A DNA stretch of 64,000 bases from Coenobita brevimanus. Lineage: Eukaryota > Arthropoda > Malacostraca > Decapoda > Coenobitidae. A program made the translations under genes and the position numbers. Numbering within the stretch: position 1 is the first letter of the stretch; every line of letters begins with the position of its first letter. Positions 42,605 through 54,767 of the stretch are shown here, in pieces. The notes beneath the pieces are model-generated. The model worked only from the letters and a program-made list of their open reading frames with translations, ran no database searches and had not been told where the DNA came from. The DNA is taken from contig CM064670.1 of assembly GCA_032717465.1 (NCBI GenBank), positions 11,165,118 to 11,229,117 on the forward strand. The letters run 5' to 3'.

Positions 42605-42810
42605 CTCTCAGCCGTCTAAAGAATTTTATTGATTTTACTCCTAACACGTCCATCTCTCCATCTTTAATCCTGAGCTGTAACAATAAATGAACACTCGGAT
42701 ATAGTGCTAGTCACGAAAAAGTGTTGTGGAGAGGATTTAGAGCCATACCATTGTAATTTTCTTCCTCTAAGTAAGATGAACTAACCTTCGAAAGGACGAA
42801 AACATGGGCC
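42605..42810 (-). repeat. tRNA-like SINE (family 2), copy d
   Basis: Shares GTCCATCTCTCCATCTTTAA, TAGTGCTAGTCACGAAAAAG, AGAGCCATACCATTGTAATT and TTCGAAAGGACGAAAA with the family. Confidence 0.65.
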
Positions 42811-43249
42811 CTTTTAGGGTAAAACTGTATAATCCCTTCATTACCCGAGGTCTCTTTGCTGAATAAGATGATCCCATGCTAGTAAAAATACATTGTAGTG
42901 CGTTTACTCTAACCTGACAAACATTCCCAACCCCCTCTCAGCTTACCTGATAGCCAAGTGTAGTCTGACTGGAGGGTGCATTTGACCAGTAACTAAGGAA
43001 ACTCATTCCTGTCAAATAACTGAAGCTCATGGAAGTTCATGCAACCACGACTTAATATTCAAGTTGTGAGAGTTGCCCAGTTCCCTCAGATGAAAACAGA
43101 TTGACTATAACCGAGTTGGTTCTTCCCCATAAAGAGGTAACAGCTTCAGTAACACATCCAGCTCCCGTTTTCTCAGGGTCTCTCTTTGCCAAACTAAACA
43201 CACCTTCGAAGCCCCTTACACCCACTCCTCTCCGGCCACCCCACCCATT

Positions 43250-43570
43250 TTACCTTCGCCAAAGAAGTTGGAGGAAGTTATGTATTCACCTCTGTTTGTC
43301 TGTTTGCTTATCTGTTTGTCTGTGTGTTTGTCCACAAGATACCTCAAAATGTTATTGATGGATTCCAATGAAATTTAGTGGATATGCCGGTCATGGGCCA
43401 AGGAAGAGTTTATTATATTTCGATGGTAATTTGTTTTTGTCTTGTATTGGCGTAGGCAGAGGTACGCACTCTCTGAGTGAGCTTAATTTTTTTTTTTTAA
43501 TCCCCCTGTCAAATTTAGAAGCTATATCTGTCACACCTTACCAACCTATCCAGGACGCTCAAAGTATGCT
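43250..43570 (+). repeat. Dispersed repeat with GTTTGTCTG core
   Basis: Begins CCAAAGAAGTTGGAGGAAGT, then GTTTGTCTGTTTGC, CTCAAAATGTTATTGATGGA and TCCAATGAAATTTAGTGGA. A sequence of this style in reverse orientation (ACCTCCGCCA, GGTCAAATTTCATTGCAATC) fills 57385-57745 and its duplicate. The type is a dispersed invertebrate repeat that I cannot place in a superfamily. Confidence 0.5.
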
Positions 43571-44239
43571 TTCCCCATCACCTCCCCCCTCAAATCTTTA
43601 GTCATCTAAACCGCGACTGAAAGCACTGATTCAACACTAAAAAGATTAATTTCAAAGACAGGGCTGAAATTATGGCACATTCTATATATATATATATTTT
43701 TTTTTAGCTAGAGGAAGTTTTTTTCTTTTTTTCTGTTTTGTTCTCGCCATCTTTCGACGAGTTTTCTTTCAGTATAGACTTTTCGACCAGAACGGATTGA
43801 ATACAGTCTTCATTAACCCCGTCAGTGCAAGAGATCTTTCCGAAGTTGAATAAAATCATCCGGAGGTAGCAAGGAAAAAGTAAATCAAAGTCATTCTCAG
43901 ATTCAATGGGTCAATAAGCATGACCTAAATTCACAAGTGCTGACCTGCATCGGACTAATAATCTTAAAAAATGCAGAAGAGGTCCGAAACGTCGTATCTC
44001 TAAATACTACGACACTGCTAAGGTAAATTAATGTTTGATATTCGCATTCTTTGTTCGAGCGAGCAAAACGAATGAGGATACTTTTATTCAGCCGTAATTT
44101 GGTATGAAAACTTTGGCCTCAAATGTCTTGTAAAATATTCTTGCTTGGAGAGCACCATTTTTTTTTTCTTTTTAGCTTGTAAACCAAGCGTGGCATGCCA
44201 TAACAAATTTAACTATCATGAATTTGCCTTTCAGTCATA

Positions 44240-44275
<36 letters not shown>

Positions 44276-44820
44276 TCCAACTATAGCCGAAAAACGATGA
44301 AAATCCTTAAGGTAAAAGCTGAGGAACAAAACCTATTTTCCCAACAACTATTAAAAAAATAGCCTGCCGTGTCTTCTTGAAACTGTCATGAAAATTGTCT
44401 TACACTGGTATTAGTAATTTTCCAATAAAGAACCAAATGTAGCCATAAAAATGGCCAATAATTACAACCTTGCTCGCTAGGATACGTCCAGGACCTGTGG
44501 TGTGGACGTCTATTTCTTGATACAAAATACTTGAATCAATTTATAATGACCTTTATCAGTTAGACTGACCTGAAATTCTTTGAGAGGAACTGAAAGAGCC
44601 CACCTACATTGCCTGAAATAGGTATGAACTATTGTGCTTTGATGTGAACATTGAAGAAATGAAGAAGGGGGTACAAAATTTTGTCCAACAGTATGACCGG
44701 CAAGAAAGTCACCAGCCAGGACTAACCAACTTAATATAAGCTTCTCGTGGTAAATGGATGAACTCTCTCTTTTTCTCCCAAGTTGCCGTAAATCAATATC
44801 GTTCATTAACCTTAACTTGG
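43571..44820. other. No gene seen
   Basis: AT-rich with long T runs (44248-44272). A 98-codon minus-strand frame at 44510-44806 has no splice, domain or start support. Confidence 0.4.
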
Positions 44821-44824
44821 CTGG

Positions 44825-44945
44825 ATTTTCGTCCTTTTGCAGCTCATTTCTCGTAGCTCAGTGGCAGAATAAGACAATACTATGGTTCTACATATTTTAC
44901 ATTGCACTTGTTTGTGTCTAGCACCATACTCTAGCCTTAATTTCT
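44825..44945 (+). repeat. tRNA-like SINE (family 2), plus-strand copy
   Basis: The clearest view of the promoter: CGTAGCTCAGTGGCAGA (A box TAGCTCAGTGG), then ACTATGGTTCTACAT (B-box region), then GTGTCTAGCACCATACTCTA. The 3' half is lost. Confidence 0.65.
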
Positions 44946-45149
44946 TGTTACCCTTCCTCGCCCCGGAGGGGCTCAGGGACTGGTATTATTTTCACTCAGT
45001 TTGTCAGTCTGTCTGTCTGTCTGTCTGTTAACAACTTTAAGAGAAAACATTTGTGCGATTTTGACTAAAATTACAGGGATGATCGGCTATGACCTTCTGA
45101 TCACCTGGTTAAATTTGGACGAAGTTGGGCCAAGGCCCAGGTTGTAGGC

Positions 45150-45181
<32 letters not shown>

Positions 45182-45190
45182 AAAAAAGTT
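44946..45190 (+). repeat. Dispersed repeat with TCTG core and poly-A
   Basis: Contains GTCAGTCTGTCTGTCTGTC, TTTTGACTAAAATTACAGGG and GGCCAAGGCCCAGG, then a run of about 27 A near 45150-45176. Its layout (question-like CTG start, ACAGG, late AAGG) parallels 35785-36330. Confidence 0.45.
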
Positions 45191-46395
45191 TAAAAAATCG
45201 TTTTTTCGCCAAAACTCTTTTCAAATTCGTCGTATCGACATGAAATCAAACCTAAAGGTGCATCTTTCAAATCTGAATCCTATAACATGCCTCTTTATAT
45301 CAGGGGTCACCCCCCCTGTTAGCGGTTGGGGGGGTTAATGTCAGGTGAGTCGGGCCTCAAACTTGGGATGGGCATAAAATCGTCAATTTTCATTCGATTT
45401 ACTCCAAATTTGATATTTGACATCCTTGACTAGATAACCTGTTGTGTTTACACATCAGCACTAAAATAACTGTCGGGGACAGGTTTGCTGTGCCTTGGCA
45501 CCAATTCTTGTTATACTTCAGCACTGAAAATGGAAAGATGCCAGCTTTACGCCTCCTTAAAGTGAAGAGAGTATACAGCATGTAAGAATAACCAACTTAA
45601 GGTAGTCCTATCGCAGTGAATGTGCAAACTTCCCTCCCCCCTTCCCTTTTTCCCACAATTTGCTGTTAATTACCTTGGTGTTGCTGCCTCATAACTCACA
45701 ATAAAAACATAGCCAGCGGTAAATAATGTTGCTTCTCCATCGATATTTACCAGAGCCGCCAAGAGCAACGATTGGCAGGGTCACACGTTTAATGTTTAGC
45801 GCATTTTCCAGCTAGATCTTGATTTACTCACATCACTATAACGGTTGTTTACCACTAGACACATCGATATTTAATTACCTAATCTAACCTAACTAAGCCT
45901 AACATAGTTCAACATAATAAAACTTATCTTAACATAACCTTAAATGCCACAGTCATGTAGGCCGCTCACCTATTCATAACCATCTCATTTTGAGAGGAGT
46001 TCCTTGGATGAATCAAATCATTTGGTAGCAGAAGTCACGACACACACACACACACATACACACACACAGTAAATTGTCATAAACCGAGGAGGTTTGATTG
46101 AAACATGTTATTAACCACCATGAAATGTCTTTCCTAAGCCAACTACAACAGTCTGGCAAGAGTAACAATAAAATAAAATGATGACTTCTTAGAAATAGCC
46201 ATAATATTCTAAGTTTCGGTTGTTTAGCCTCTGGTCCCCTACACCATAAAAGGGTTAATAATGGACTGGATGCTATAGACTTTTCCCTATTCAACAGCAT
46301 GTGAGGAACAACATATGAGGAACGTGGCATTGCCATAGCAGTCATAAATTTTCTATAAGTAATGTCAACATGCTAAGTACACTCTCCCTATAAAT

Positions 46396-46435
<40 letters not shown>

Positions 46436-46857
46436 TATAAGGAATGTTCAGTAAGGCAGGAGAATGGGTATATGGATGGATAAATGTTTTGTTTAAGCAG
46501 AGGAGGATCCAAGAGTTTGGCAAGGATTTGGCGTGATTCCAAGCGAAATTACAAAACCAAATTTTTCGGTAGCTAATTGTTAAAGACATCAAACTCTTTT
46601 TTTTTTTTATCATATCCCTCATACCTAAAATTATTCTCTGACAACATTTATGTAAGACAGTTCTTGTATATACCTGGTAAATAACATTGCTCTTTAAATA
46701 TAATTAATAACTGATTTAAAGAAAAAATGGGAGGGCGTACACTCCATCCTCCAGCTCCCCCCACCTTCTCCCACCAGTCCGTGCCTGTTAAGTGGGCACT
46801 CTGATTCTGGATTCTAATTCTCCTTCATCGGAAGTTCTGACGATAATTTTCCCTGTG
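45191..46857. other. No gene; short microsatellites
   Basis: (AC)n at 46038-46069 and (GT)n at 46397-46431 in otherwise unique AT-rich sequence. Confidence 0.5.
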
Positions 46858-47034
<177 letters not shown>

Positions 47035-47159
47035 TCAAAAAATAGCAACAAAAACTAAGCACACGTTGCTCTTACAAACCAGACGCCTTCAGTGGACATA
47101 AGACAGTTTGTTTACATGGGCATAAGCATCAGTGTACCTCTTACCGGTGACACTTGGTG

Positions 47160-47810
47160 CGGCAAAGAGCTTAAAGGGGAAGAGAGGGGCGTTCAAAGAG
47201 GCTGGCTTTAATGAGATCAGGGCGGCAGGCTAAGGTGGACAAAGAAGTGGAGTGGGGGGGGGGGGATTAAGAGGAGGAAGCGAAGGAATGGATGGGAGAG
47301 AAGGAAAGAAGTAGAGAGGAGAATCAAAATGAAAGGGGAAGTGAGAGGGGAGGGGATAAAAAAGTTAAGGAGGACAGGAGAGAATTGGAGGAGGAAGGGT
47401 AAGAAGTGTAGGGGAGAAAGATGTTGAAGTGAAAGTGTGGAGGGAGGAAGTATAAAGAAGTGGAGAAATGAAATGGATGAATGGGAAAGAATAAAGAGGT
47501 GGAGAGAGAAAAAGGGAGCAGAAGGGATAAATGAAGTGAAGGAAAGGAATAGAAGGAAGGGAATAAAAAAGTGGAAGGGGATGGAATAAAAACCTGGAAG
47601 AGGAGAGGATAAAGAAGTAGAGCGGAGGGTGATAAAAAATATGTGGGGAGGGGATAAAGGAGTGGATGGGGGAAAGGGGGGAGGAGGGCGTTAGAAATTC
47701 CTCAAAGGACGTGTTGTGGAGGGCCTGAGGGTTCGTTGAAGGGGAGGGGAGGTCGGAGAAGTAAACATGGAGGATCCTTCTTTACCTAGCTTAGTACCTG
47801 GTCTCTCTCT

Positions 47811-47870
<60 letters not shown>
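47160..47870 (+). repeat. Polypurine tract then (CT)n
   Basis: Purine-rich plus strand 47170-47690. It switches to pyrimidine at 47795 with (CT)n to about 47870, so the flanks are inverted in composition. Confidence 0.85.
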
Positions 47871-47871
<1 letters not shown>

Positions 47872-47879
47872 ATGAATAG

Positions 47880-48320
47880 GGGTAAGTTAATTGCCAGCCC
47901 CCCTAATCCAAACACAGGGACTCACTCCACCATTTTAGTCACCCCTCCTGTTCCACCATTCACCCACTACACACCACTACGTCCACTAAATATTTACCCT
48001 TTAACGACAACCACTTTTTCAATGCCTTATGCTTGTCACCCCAGACGATTTCATTCAGCCTAGGGGGGCTTCTCATACTGAACATAATTGTCTGACCCAA
48101 TATAAACTAAACCAGAATATCACAGAAAACACGGCAACGCTGCACCCAACTGACTCTGGCCTCCACTGACCTCTGACCTTGACCTTTAACTGATGTGCCC
48201 CAAATTAGTATACTTTTTTCCCATCCCCACAGCCACTGCATGTACCAAGTTTTATCCAAATCTGATCAGGCAATTAAAAACTAACGCTGAACGACAAATA
48301 TTGGCTTTGTAAAATGATCT
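47880..48320. other. No gene seen
   Basis: C-rich then AT-rich unique sequence. Confidence 0.4.
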
Positions 48321-48545
48321 TGGCTCGTAGTCTCATAGGTTATGGAAGCTTCCTAACACCTCTTCCTAAGCGATTTATTTTGCTTTTTACACCTTGCCTT
48401 CCACCTTATTTTATTATTTATGTCGCCCGATATCACAATACTCGTCATAATTAACGTACATAATGATATTTGTCAGCCATAGTACAAAATAAATCACTTA
48501 GAAATTGTTAGGGAGACTCCTCACCCGGCGAGAAAACGGCCCTTG
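48321..48545. mobile_element. Foldback/MITE element, copy 2
   Basis: Left arm CCTAACACCTCTTCCTAAGC then GATTTATTTTG. Right arm, reverse-complemented, CCTAACAATTTCTAAGTG then ATTTATTTTG. Outer parts (GGCTCGTAGTCTC and GGGCCGTTTTCTC) also pair. Same family as 8811-9042. Confidence 0.6.
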
Positions 48546-49254
48546 ATTTTCGATGTATCTGCACCAAAATCTAATAACTTTAGCCCAGACTCACAAAGAG
48601 TGTAATGTACGTGACAATTTTGGTGTATTTCGGATCAGCATTCATAAGAAGTTTTATTAGCACAAAATACTGTAGATAGAGAAACAGATAGATAATTACG
48701 TACATACATAGATACATACATACACAGAAACTTCATCACAGAAGCTACGTCTTCGGTCTCGCTAAAAAGGATGTCGTCGCTCTGATGTGGTTAATCCATT
48801 CACTGATCCTATCATCCATTCATTCTTTATTCCATCTGTCTATCAATGCATTCCGTTTACATTTATTATCCTTCAGTGCAGTGGATCCCTTATCTCCAGT
48901 ACATTAATCCATTTATTAATATTCTACTAATCCATCATCCCCATTTAATCCCTCCCATTCACCAACCCGTTATTCAATTCACTCTCAGCCTGTCAGTACT
49001 TATTCATATTCACTACCAGTCTACTTATCTATCAACTCAAAATTGCGATCTGCATAAACAGAACACACAAGACGACATCGTGGTGAAGCAGTACACTTGT
49101 TTGATTCTTATGGCTGGTTTAAAGCTCACGAATGTACTATGGCTGGTTTGTTTTCATCTGAGGGAACTGGGCCACTCTCACAACTTGAATGCTGTATTTG
49201 TTTGAAATTCGATGAACCCTAGCTATATGGTAGGATTCAGTCTTCTTAGTCACT
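48546..49254. other. No gene; contains 55-bp dispersed repeat
   Basis: The minus-strand copy of the short repeat (CCAGTTCCCTCAGATGAAAA) lies at 49145-49195. ACATACAT-type microsatellite near 48700-48725. Confidence 0.5.
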
Positions 49255-49440
49255 ACTCTGTTCACTTTAACTTGGGCTAAAATTTATATCTCTCGGTCTT
49301 CAATGCTGAATTGTAGCAAAGTATAACCACTAGAATGATGCTAGTCACGAAGAAGTTCTATACAAAAGACGTGGAGTCGTAGTATTGTTTTTTTTCTGCC
49401 ACAGCTTTGTGAAATCAGCTGGAAAGGAAGGGAAATGTAG
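49255..49440 (-). repeat. tRNA-like SINE (family 2), copy e
   Basis: Shares TCTCGGTCTTCAATGCTGAA, GATGCTAGTCACGAAGAAG, GGAGTCGTAGTATTG and GCCACAGCTTTGTGAAATCA with the family. Confidence 0.65.
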
Positions 49441-50228
49441 GCAAAGATGTAGTGAATGAACTATAGCCATATTCATCGTCCAATCTGACTACATATTTTG
49501 GCCATCAACTGAACTAAAGGGGGTTAGGGTTGTTTGTCAGGTAAAAATAAACCGGCAATGTAGTATTTGGAATCAGACAGCCATAAATATCACAGGAGTT
49601 AACAATGGCTCCGAGGGTGAGAGAAGCACCCCAGTGACGGAAGTTGTCCCATCTGTTTACTGTATAGCTTCTCTGTTCCAAACCATACTCTGCAACCCAC
49701 AACATTCCAGCTGCTCACCTCCCCTTCCCTGTCTGCTTGTCTACCTGTACGTTTATTTTTTAGTTTGTTTGTTTACCTATCTATCTATCTATATATATAT
49801 CTACTGTATCTATCTATCCATCTTTATCAGCTCTCATCTCTTTTTCTCCTCCCCTCTCGTTTCCACTCATTTCAGATTTCACTTCCCTCTTTCTTTCTTT
49901 TTTGGCCGCCTCCACTCTTACTTCATTTTCATTATCTTCTTTCCTTTCACCCACTCTTTCATTTTTCTACTTTCCTACTACCCCCCCCCCCTCCCCGACG
50001 GCTGGATGAAGGAAAAGAGTGTAAATGTTTGTAATGGAAACATGCGATGGAAAGGGAGGGACATTCAAAATCCTCATTCGGTAGGGGAATATAATTATGA
50101 AAGAGGGTACTTTCAGAATGACGACTGGTTTATAGTGAGCAGCTCAAGTCAGTGACACTGTAGGACGACAAGAATATGACAAGGATACCAAAAAAGAAGA
50201 CTCCCTCCGACCAGCAAACCCTTTAGCT
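49441..50228. other. No gene; pyrimidine-rich middle
   Basis: TCTA/TATC repeats near 49775-49820 and a C run at 49980-49990. No exon supported. Confidence 0.45.
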
Positions 50229-51508
50229 CAGTGCTTCTCAAACTATCTTATGTGGCGGACCGGCAGTTTTTTTTTTTTTCAATGTGCAAGCGAAGCAAGC
50301 CAATCCAAGGGCAGTCATCACTGACGTAACAAGTCTTCCCAGTGTGCCATTGACCAGTACCATATTTGTGCCATATAATTAATTGTTTATGATCCGAGAC
50401 ATTCGTAGTAATATTCACTTATACAGGAAAAATATAATGAATAGATAATAAAAGTAAGTTGACATTTTTTTTTTATTTTAAATTGATTTTGTAAACAAGT
50501 AATTCAATATTACAATATAAATAAAACCATTATTAACAAATCAAACTAGCAAAGCCTTATGAACAAATATAAGCATGTGTATGAGTAATAAAACGAAAAA
50601 TTATAATGAATAAAGTAGCTTGAAAATTATATATTTTTCTTATTTCAAACCCCAATGAATAAATGTTAAAATACAAATTTGAAAGGAATAGGTAACATTA
50701 AATTTAAATGAATGATTATTCTATTAACACAATACACAGGCAATGCAAAACCTTAACCTTTACTAATGTGAAGGGTGAGCTTGCTTCTTATTTGTCAACT
50801 TATCCAATCGTGGTTCAGTTGAGGACAATGCCACTCGCAATGGAGAATGAATATCTATACAATTCCTGTATTTTGTCTTAATGACACTCATTGTTGAGAA
50901 GCCAGTCTCGCAGAGGTAGGTTGAAGGAAAAGGGAGAAGAGTTTTCAGGGCAATTTCACTAAGCTCAGGTTATTCTGCTTTCACTTTTATCCAAAAGGAA
51001 GCAAGTGATGTTGAAGTTTCGAAACTTGTCTTCAATCCTTCGTCAGCAGCCAGCTCCAACAATTTATCCTCCATAGTGACACTTAGGTCGAAGTCATCTC
51101 TCAGTGCTCTCTGTTCCACTTCTTGATGGTAACTAACTGACTGCTCCACACGTGTGGATCAAGGTTGCCAGATGTGTGATATGTTTCATGGCTGCCACTC
51201 ATAGTAAAAAATCGGCCAAATCTTTTAATTGGATGCATACGTTTAATGTTTCCAAAATTAATTAACTACCATACTGTATTCTCATTCCAATTATTATTAT
51301 TATTTTTTTTTTTTTGGGGGGGGTCTAATGCGTATTCAGTTCACTGTTTTGCTGTTCATTATATCGCATTCGTTAGTTGGATAGCAATGACTTTTAACAT
51401 GAGTGAGTAAATGAACAATGTAGCCATTATAATACAAATCTCCGCGTACCGGCAGACGATGGCTCGCGTACCGTCACCGGTACGCGTACCACACTTTGAG
51501 TAGCACTG
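50229..51508 (-). mobile_element. hAT element with perfect 8-bp duplication
   Basis: 1280 bp. Left end CAGTGCTTCTCAAACT; right end, reverse-complemented, CAGTGCTACTCAAAGT (14 of 16). Both are flanked by CTTTAGCT (50221-50228 and 51509-51516), a perfect 8-bp target duplication. Subterminal GCGGACCGGCAG (left) and GTACCGG/ACCGGTACGCGTACC (right) sequences also relate the ends. The right half holds a relic of transposase. Confidence 0.88.
50763..51130 (-). pseudogene. hAT transposase C-terminal relic
   Basis: Read leftward, the frame gives STYLCETGFSTMSVIKTKYR, then a segment ending RLDKLTNKKQAHPSH and a TAG at 50763-50765. The YLCExGFSTxxxIKTKxRN block and an HPSH-like end are the hAT dimerisation region as in ZBED5/SCAND3-like transposase genes. 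At least one in-frame stop lies about 20 codons upstream of STYLCE. The catalytic core and zinc finger are deleted, so the element depends on another copy. Confidence 0.75.
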
Positions 51509-51516
51509 CTTTAGCT

Positions 51517-51949
51517 CAAACTGGCATGAAAAAGAGAGAAGGAACATCATACAGTGTCGAAAAACTATCGTGGAAAATTTATAGAAAATTGCGAAAGGAA
51601 AACATACTCCCGCAGTGTAACCGAGAAAAAAAAAGCAATAATTATTCATATGTAAAAAAAGGGGGGGGGGGAGAGGAGGGGCTGGAATAACTCATATAAA
51701 CAACCCCAGACTGCTGTAATTATGTTACTATCTGGTTCATACTTCATTAGGTCTATTAAGTCTTACCAAAATTCGCTTCCCGGCCTTCGCTTCCCACCAG
51801 ATTGCACAATAACCTCTTCCTCAAGCAACCAATCCCGACACCCTCAACCCTACCAGATACACCTCACCCGCTCCCTCCATTCCATCATCCTACTTCCTTT
51901 TCATTCTGTCTGTCTGTCTGTATGTCTGTCTGTCTGTCTGTCTCTCTCT

Positions 51950-51993
<44 letters not shown>

Positions 51994-52038
51994 ATGAAAA
52001 TGAAGTAGGATTATGGAATGGAGGGAGGAGTGAGGGTA

Positions 52039-52091
<53 letters not shown>

Positions 52092-52152
52092 TATATAGAT
52101 AGATAGATAGATAGATCTGTCTGTCTATCTATCAATCTATCTATCTATATAC

Positions 52153-52205
<53 letters not shown>

Positions 52206-52360
52206 CTCCACAATCCTACTCAAGCCCCCACAATCCCATCATCCCTTTTATCACCAGGCCCAACTACTGAATCCTTTTTATGCCTCCCCGCCTCCAGGCT
52301 ATTCCCCGTCTTTTCCAGTTTTATTTATATGGCGGATGGATTTGCTTTTCTCCGTATATG
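51517..52360 (+). repeat. Microsatellite cluster
   Basis: (TCTG)n then (CT)n directly against (GA)n (51909-51991, a palindromic junction at CTCTCTTTACAGAGAG); (AT)n 52043-52090; GATA 52098-52116; (GT)n 52156-52202. No gene in the remainder. Confidence 0.9.
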
Positions 52361-52361
<1 letters not shown>

Positions 52362-52426
<65 letters not shown>

Positions 52427-53132
52427 CTGGTTCTTTGAGCTACGCCTAAGACATTTCTGATTTTTCTCATTCACTTTCTTACATAAAGCATTACATGTTT
52501 GCACTCACTGTAAGATCATTCAAACGTATCAAAATTCTAAAAAAAAAAACTGAGATCTTGGAACACCAATGAAAATTAATGAAAAAGAGAAATTGGATTT
52601 TTTATTCATTAGGTTAAAACCCAGAAGTGTCAGTGACGTCAAAATCTTATAATAAACTGCAGCGCCAATAGTAGTTTATCTATAAATGTTTTATTTATAT
52701 TTTGTGTAAAATTACCCTCTCTCTATTCGGGATACTGAGTCTTAACATCAGTATATGTTATTCACAAGGAAGTGCTATAGGATTATTATAGAGCAGTAGT
52801 GATGTCGCTTTCTGCAACTGAGCTCCGTGAAATAAGCTGCAAAACGAATATTTCGTTGTTTGGGAAATGTGAGTTGAAATTTTGTATTTTTGCCGCACCC
52901 TCAGGGGTCAGATGCAGTGTACATTTGCGTCACTCACTCACTGGCAGTCACTGTACCAGTGTGAAGGATGGGACTAATGGGGTGTGCGTTGACGGGTGTG
53001 GGGCATACATTTATACATAATTGTATATATATGCCCACATATACAAAAATAGACTGTGGAAGTGTTTTAGCTGCCTGCGTAATTGCGTTGTGTCGGTATA
53101 GCAGCAAATATGATACGAAGGGCAAAACATTG

Positions 53133-53174
<42 letters not shown>

Positions 53175-53945
53175 TGCTCAATAACCGAGTACCGTTCGAC
53201 CACGTACCTTCGTTGTGCCCCAAAGCTCTAAATATGACACACAGGGCCAGGGCAAATTACTGCATACCTGTATACCTATATACATACATACACACAAAGA
53301 AAGGCACAGTACAAAATACTAGCCGACCTCATGTCTGCGTTGTGCCCTAACTGCTCCAAATATGACACATAGAGGCAGGATAAAATACTGCATACCTACA
53401 TACCTACACACAGAGAAATATACAGAATAAAGTGCCATTCGATCGCGTACCTGTGCAGTGCCGGAATAAATGTAAATTTGACAGAGCGGAGTAGGACACA
53501 GCACTGGGCAGTTACTTGTACTGCGATGACTTATGAATCAGATGACTGTCATTTGAGTGCTGAACCAGTAATTAATTATCTGTTTCCCCTAAGAATATTC
53601 GTGGGAGGGGGGGGGGGATTGCGCCTGTCATATGTGTCCTTTTTCTTGTTTAGTTCTGAACGGCAGACGAATGAAAGGCATCAGAAGCATTGAGATCCCT
53701 ACTAAGCTAAGAAGAAACAATCACGTGGTCTGGTATCTTCCTTCATTGATTCTAAGCAACAGACACGTAAGAGGAATAAACTGTTAACACGAGCTTTGTC
53801 AGGCGAATCAGAAACAGTGATGAAGATTAGAAGCTGGATTAATTAGTTCGGAACACCAGACATGTAAAGGGATTTTTGACCTGAACTATTCATTAAGGAT
53901 TACGATTACCAAATAGTTCTCAAACTTTCCTAACTTTTTCGGGTC
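52362..53945 (+). repeat. Duplication unit A1
   Basis: (CT)n (52362-52422) followed by about 1.5 kb that is paralogous to 54040-56940. Shared landmarks are TTTGAGCTACGCCTAAGACA, GACTAATGGGGTGTGCGTTG, CTGGTATCTTCCTTCAT and CACCAGACATGTAAAGGGAT. Divergence is roughly 20-30% by eye. It includes a SINE family 2 copy (52700-52850) and an internal roughly 125-bp tandem repeat (53060-53480: GCGTTGTGCCCTAACTGCTC, AAATATGACACA, TACTGCATACCTACATACCT). No coding support. Confidence 0.8.
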
Positions 53946-53968
53946 GCCAAAGAAAGAAAAAAAATATG

Positions 53969-54043
<75 letters not shown>

Positions 54044-54767
54044 CCTGGGCCTTTGATCTGCGCCTGAGACGTTTCTGTTTTCTGTCATTCATTCTGTCAC
54101 GATAAAATGTACCTTTTTTACGCTCACTTTCAAACGCTTCAGACGTCCTAGAGTTCTGAAAACTTCATGAAGCCATGGAACGGTAATGGAAGTCAATCAG
54201 AAAGAAGAATCGGATTTTTGCCTCATTAGTTTAGAACCCAGACGGTTCACCGACGTCAAAAGCTAGTGATGTATTGCAATGCTAACATATTTTATCTGTA
54301 AGTCTTTCACTTATCTTTGTAGTAAAATTGCCATCTCTCTATTGTGAATGTTATATCGTTACATTTGGTTAATATGGTATTAGTGACGAAGAACATTAGG
54401 TTAATATGATATCAGTCACGAAGAAGTGCTACTGAAAGGTTGCAGAACCGTAGTACTAACTCTTTCTGCTACGTGAAATACGAGTACACCGTAAAAGGAC
54501 GATAATCTGGGCTAAGTTAATGTGAAGCAACTGTCGATTGAAGTTTTGCGTTTTTGTCGCAACCAGAGCTGTCAGATCTCAGAGTCACCCACTCACTAAC
54601 TGGCTTAGTCACTGAACAGGTTTGAAGGATGAGACTAATGGGGTGTGCGTTGAGAGTTGTGGGGCTTACATTTGTACGTACCTGCACATGTATACAGAGA
54701 CATTGAAATACTCTGTGGAAGAGCTTTAATTGACCGCATAATTCCATCGTGCCCGAAGAGCCGTAAA

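Noticed and set aside
44510..44806. 98-codon minus-strand frame
   Set aside because: No homology recognised and no supporting signals. Kept as background.
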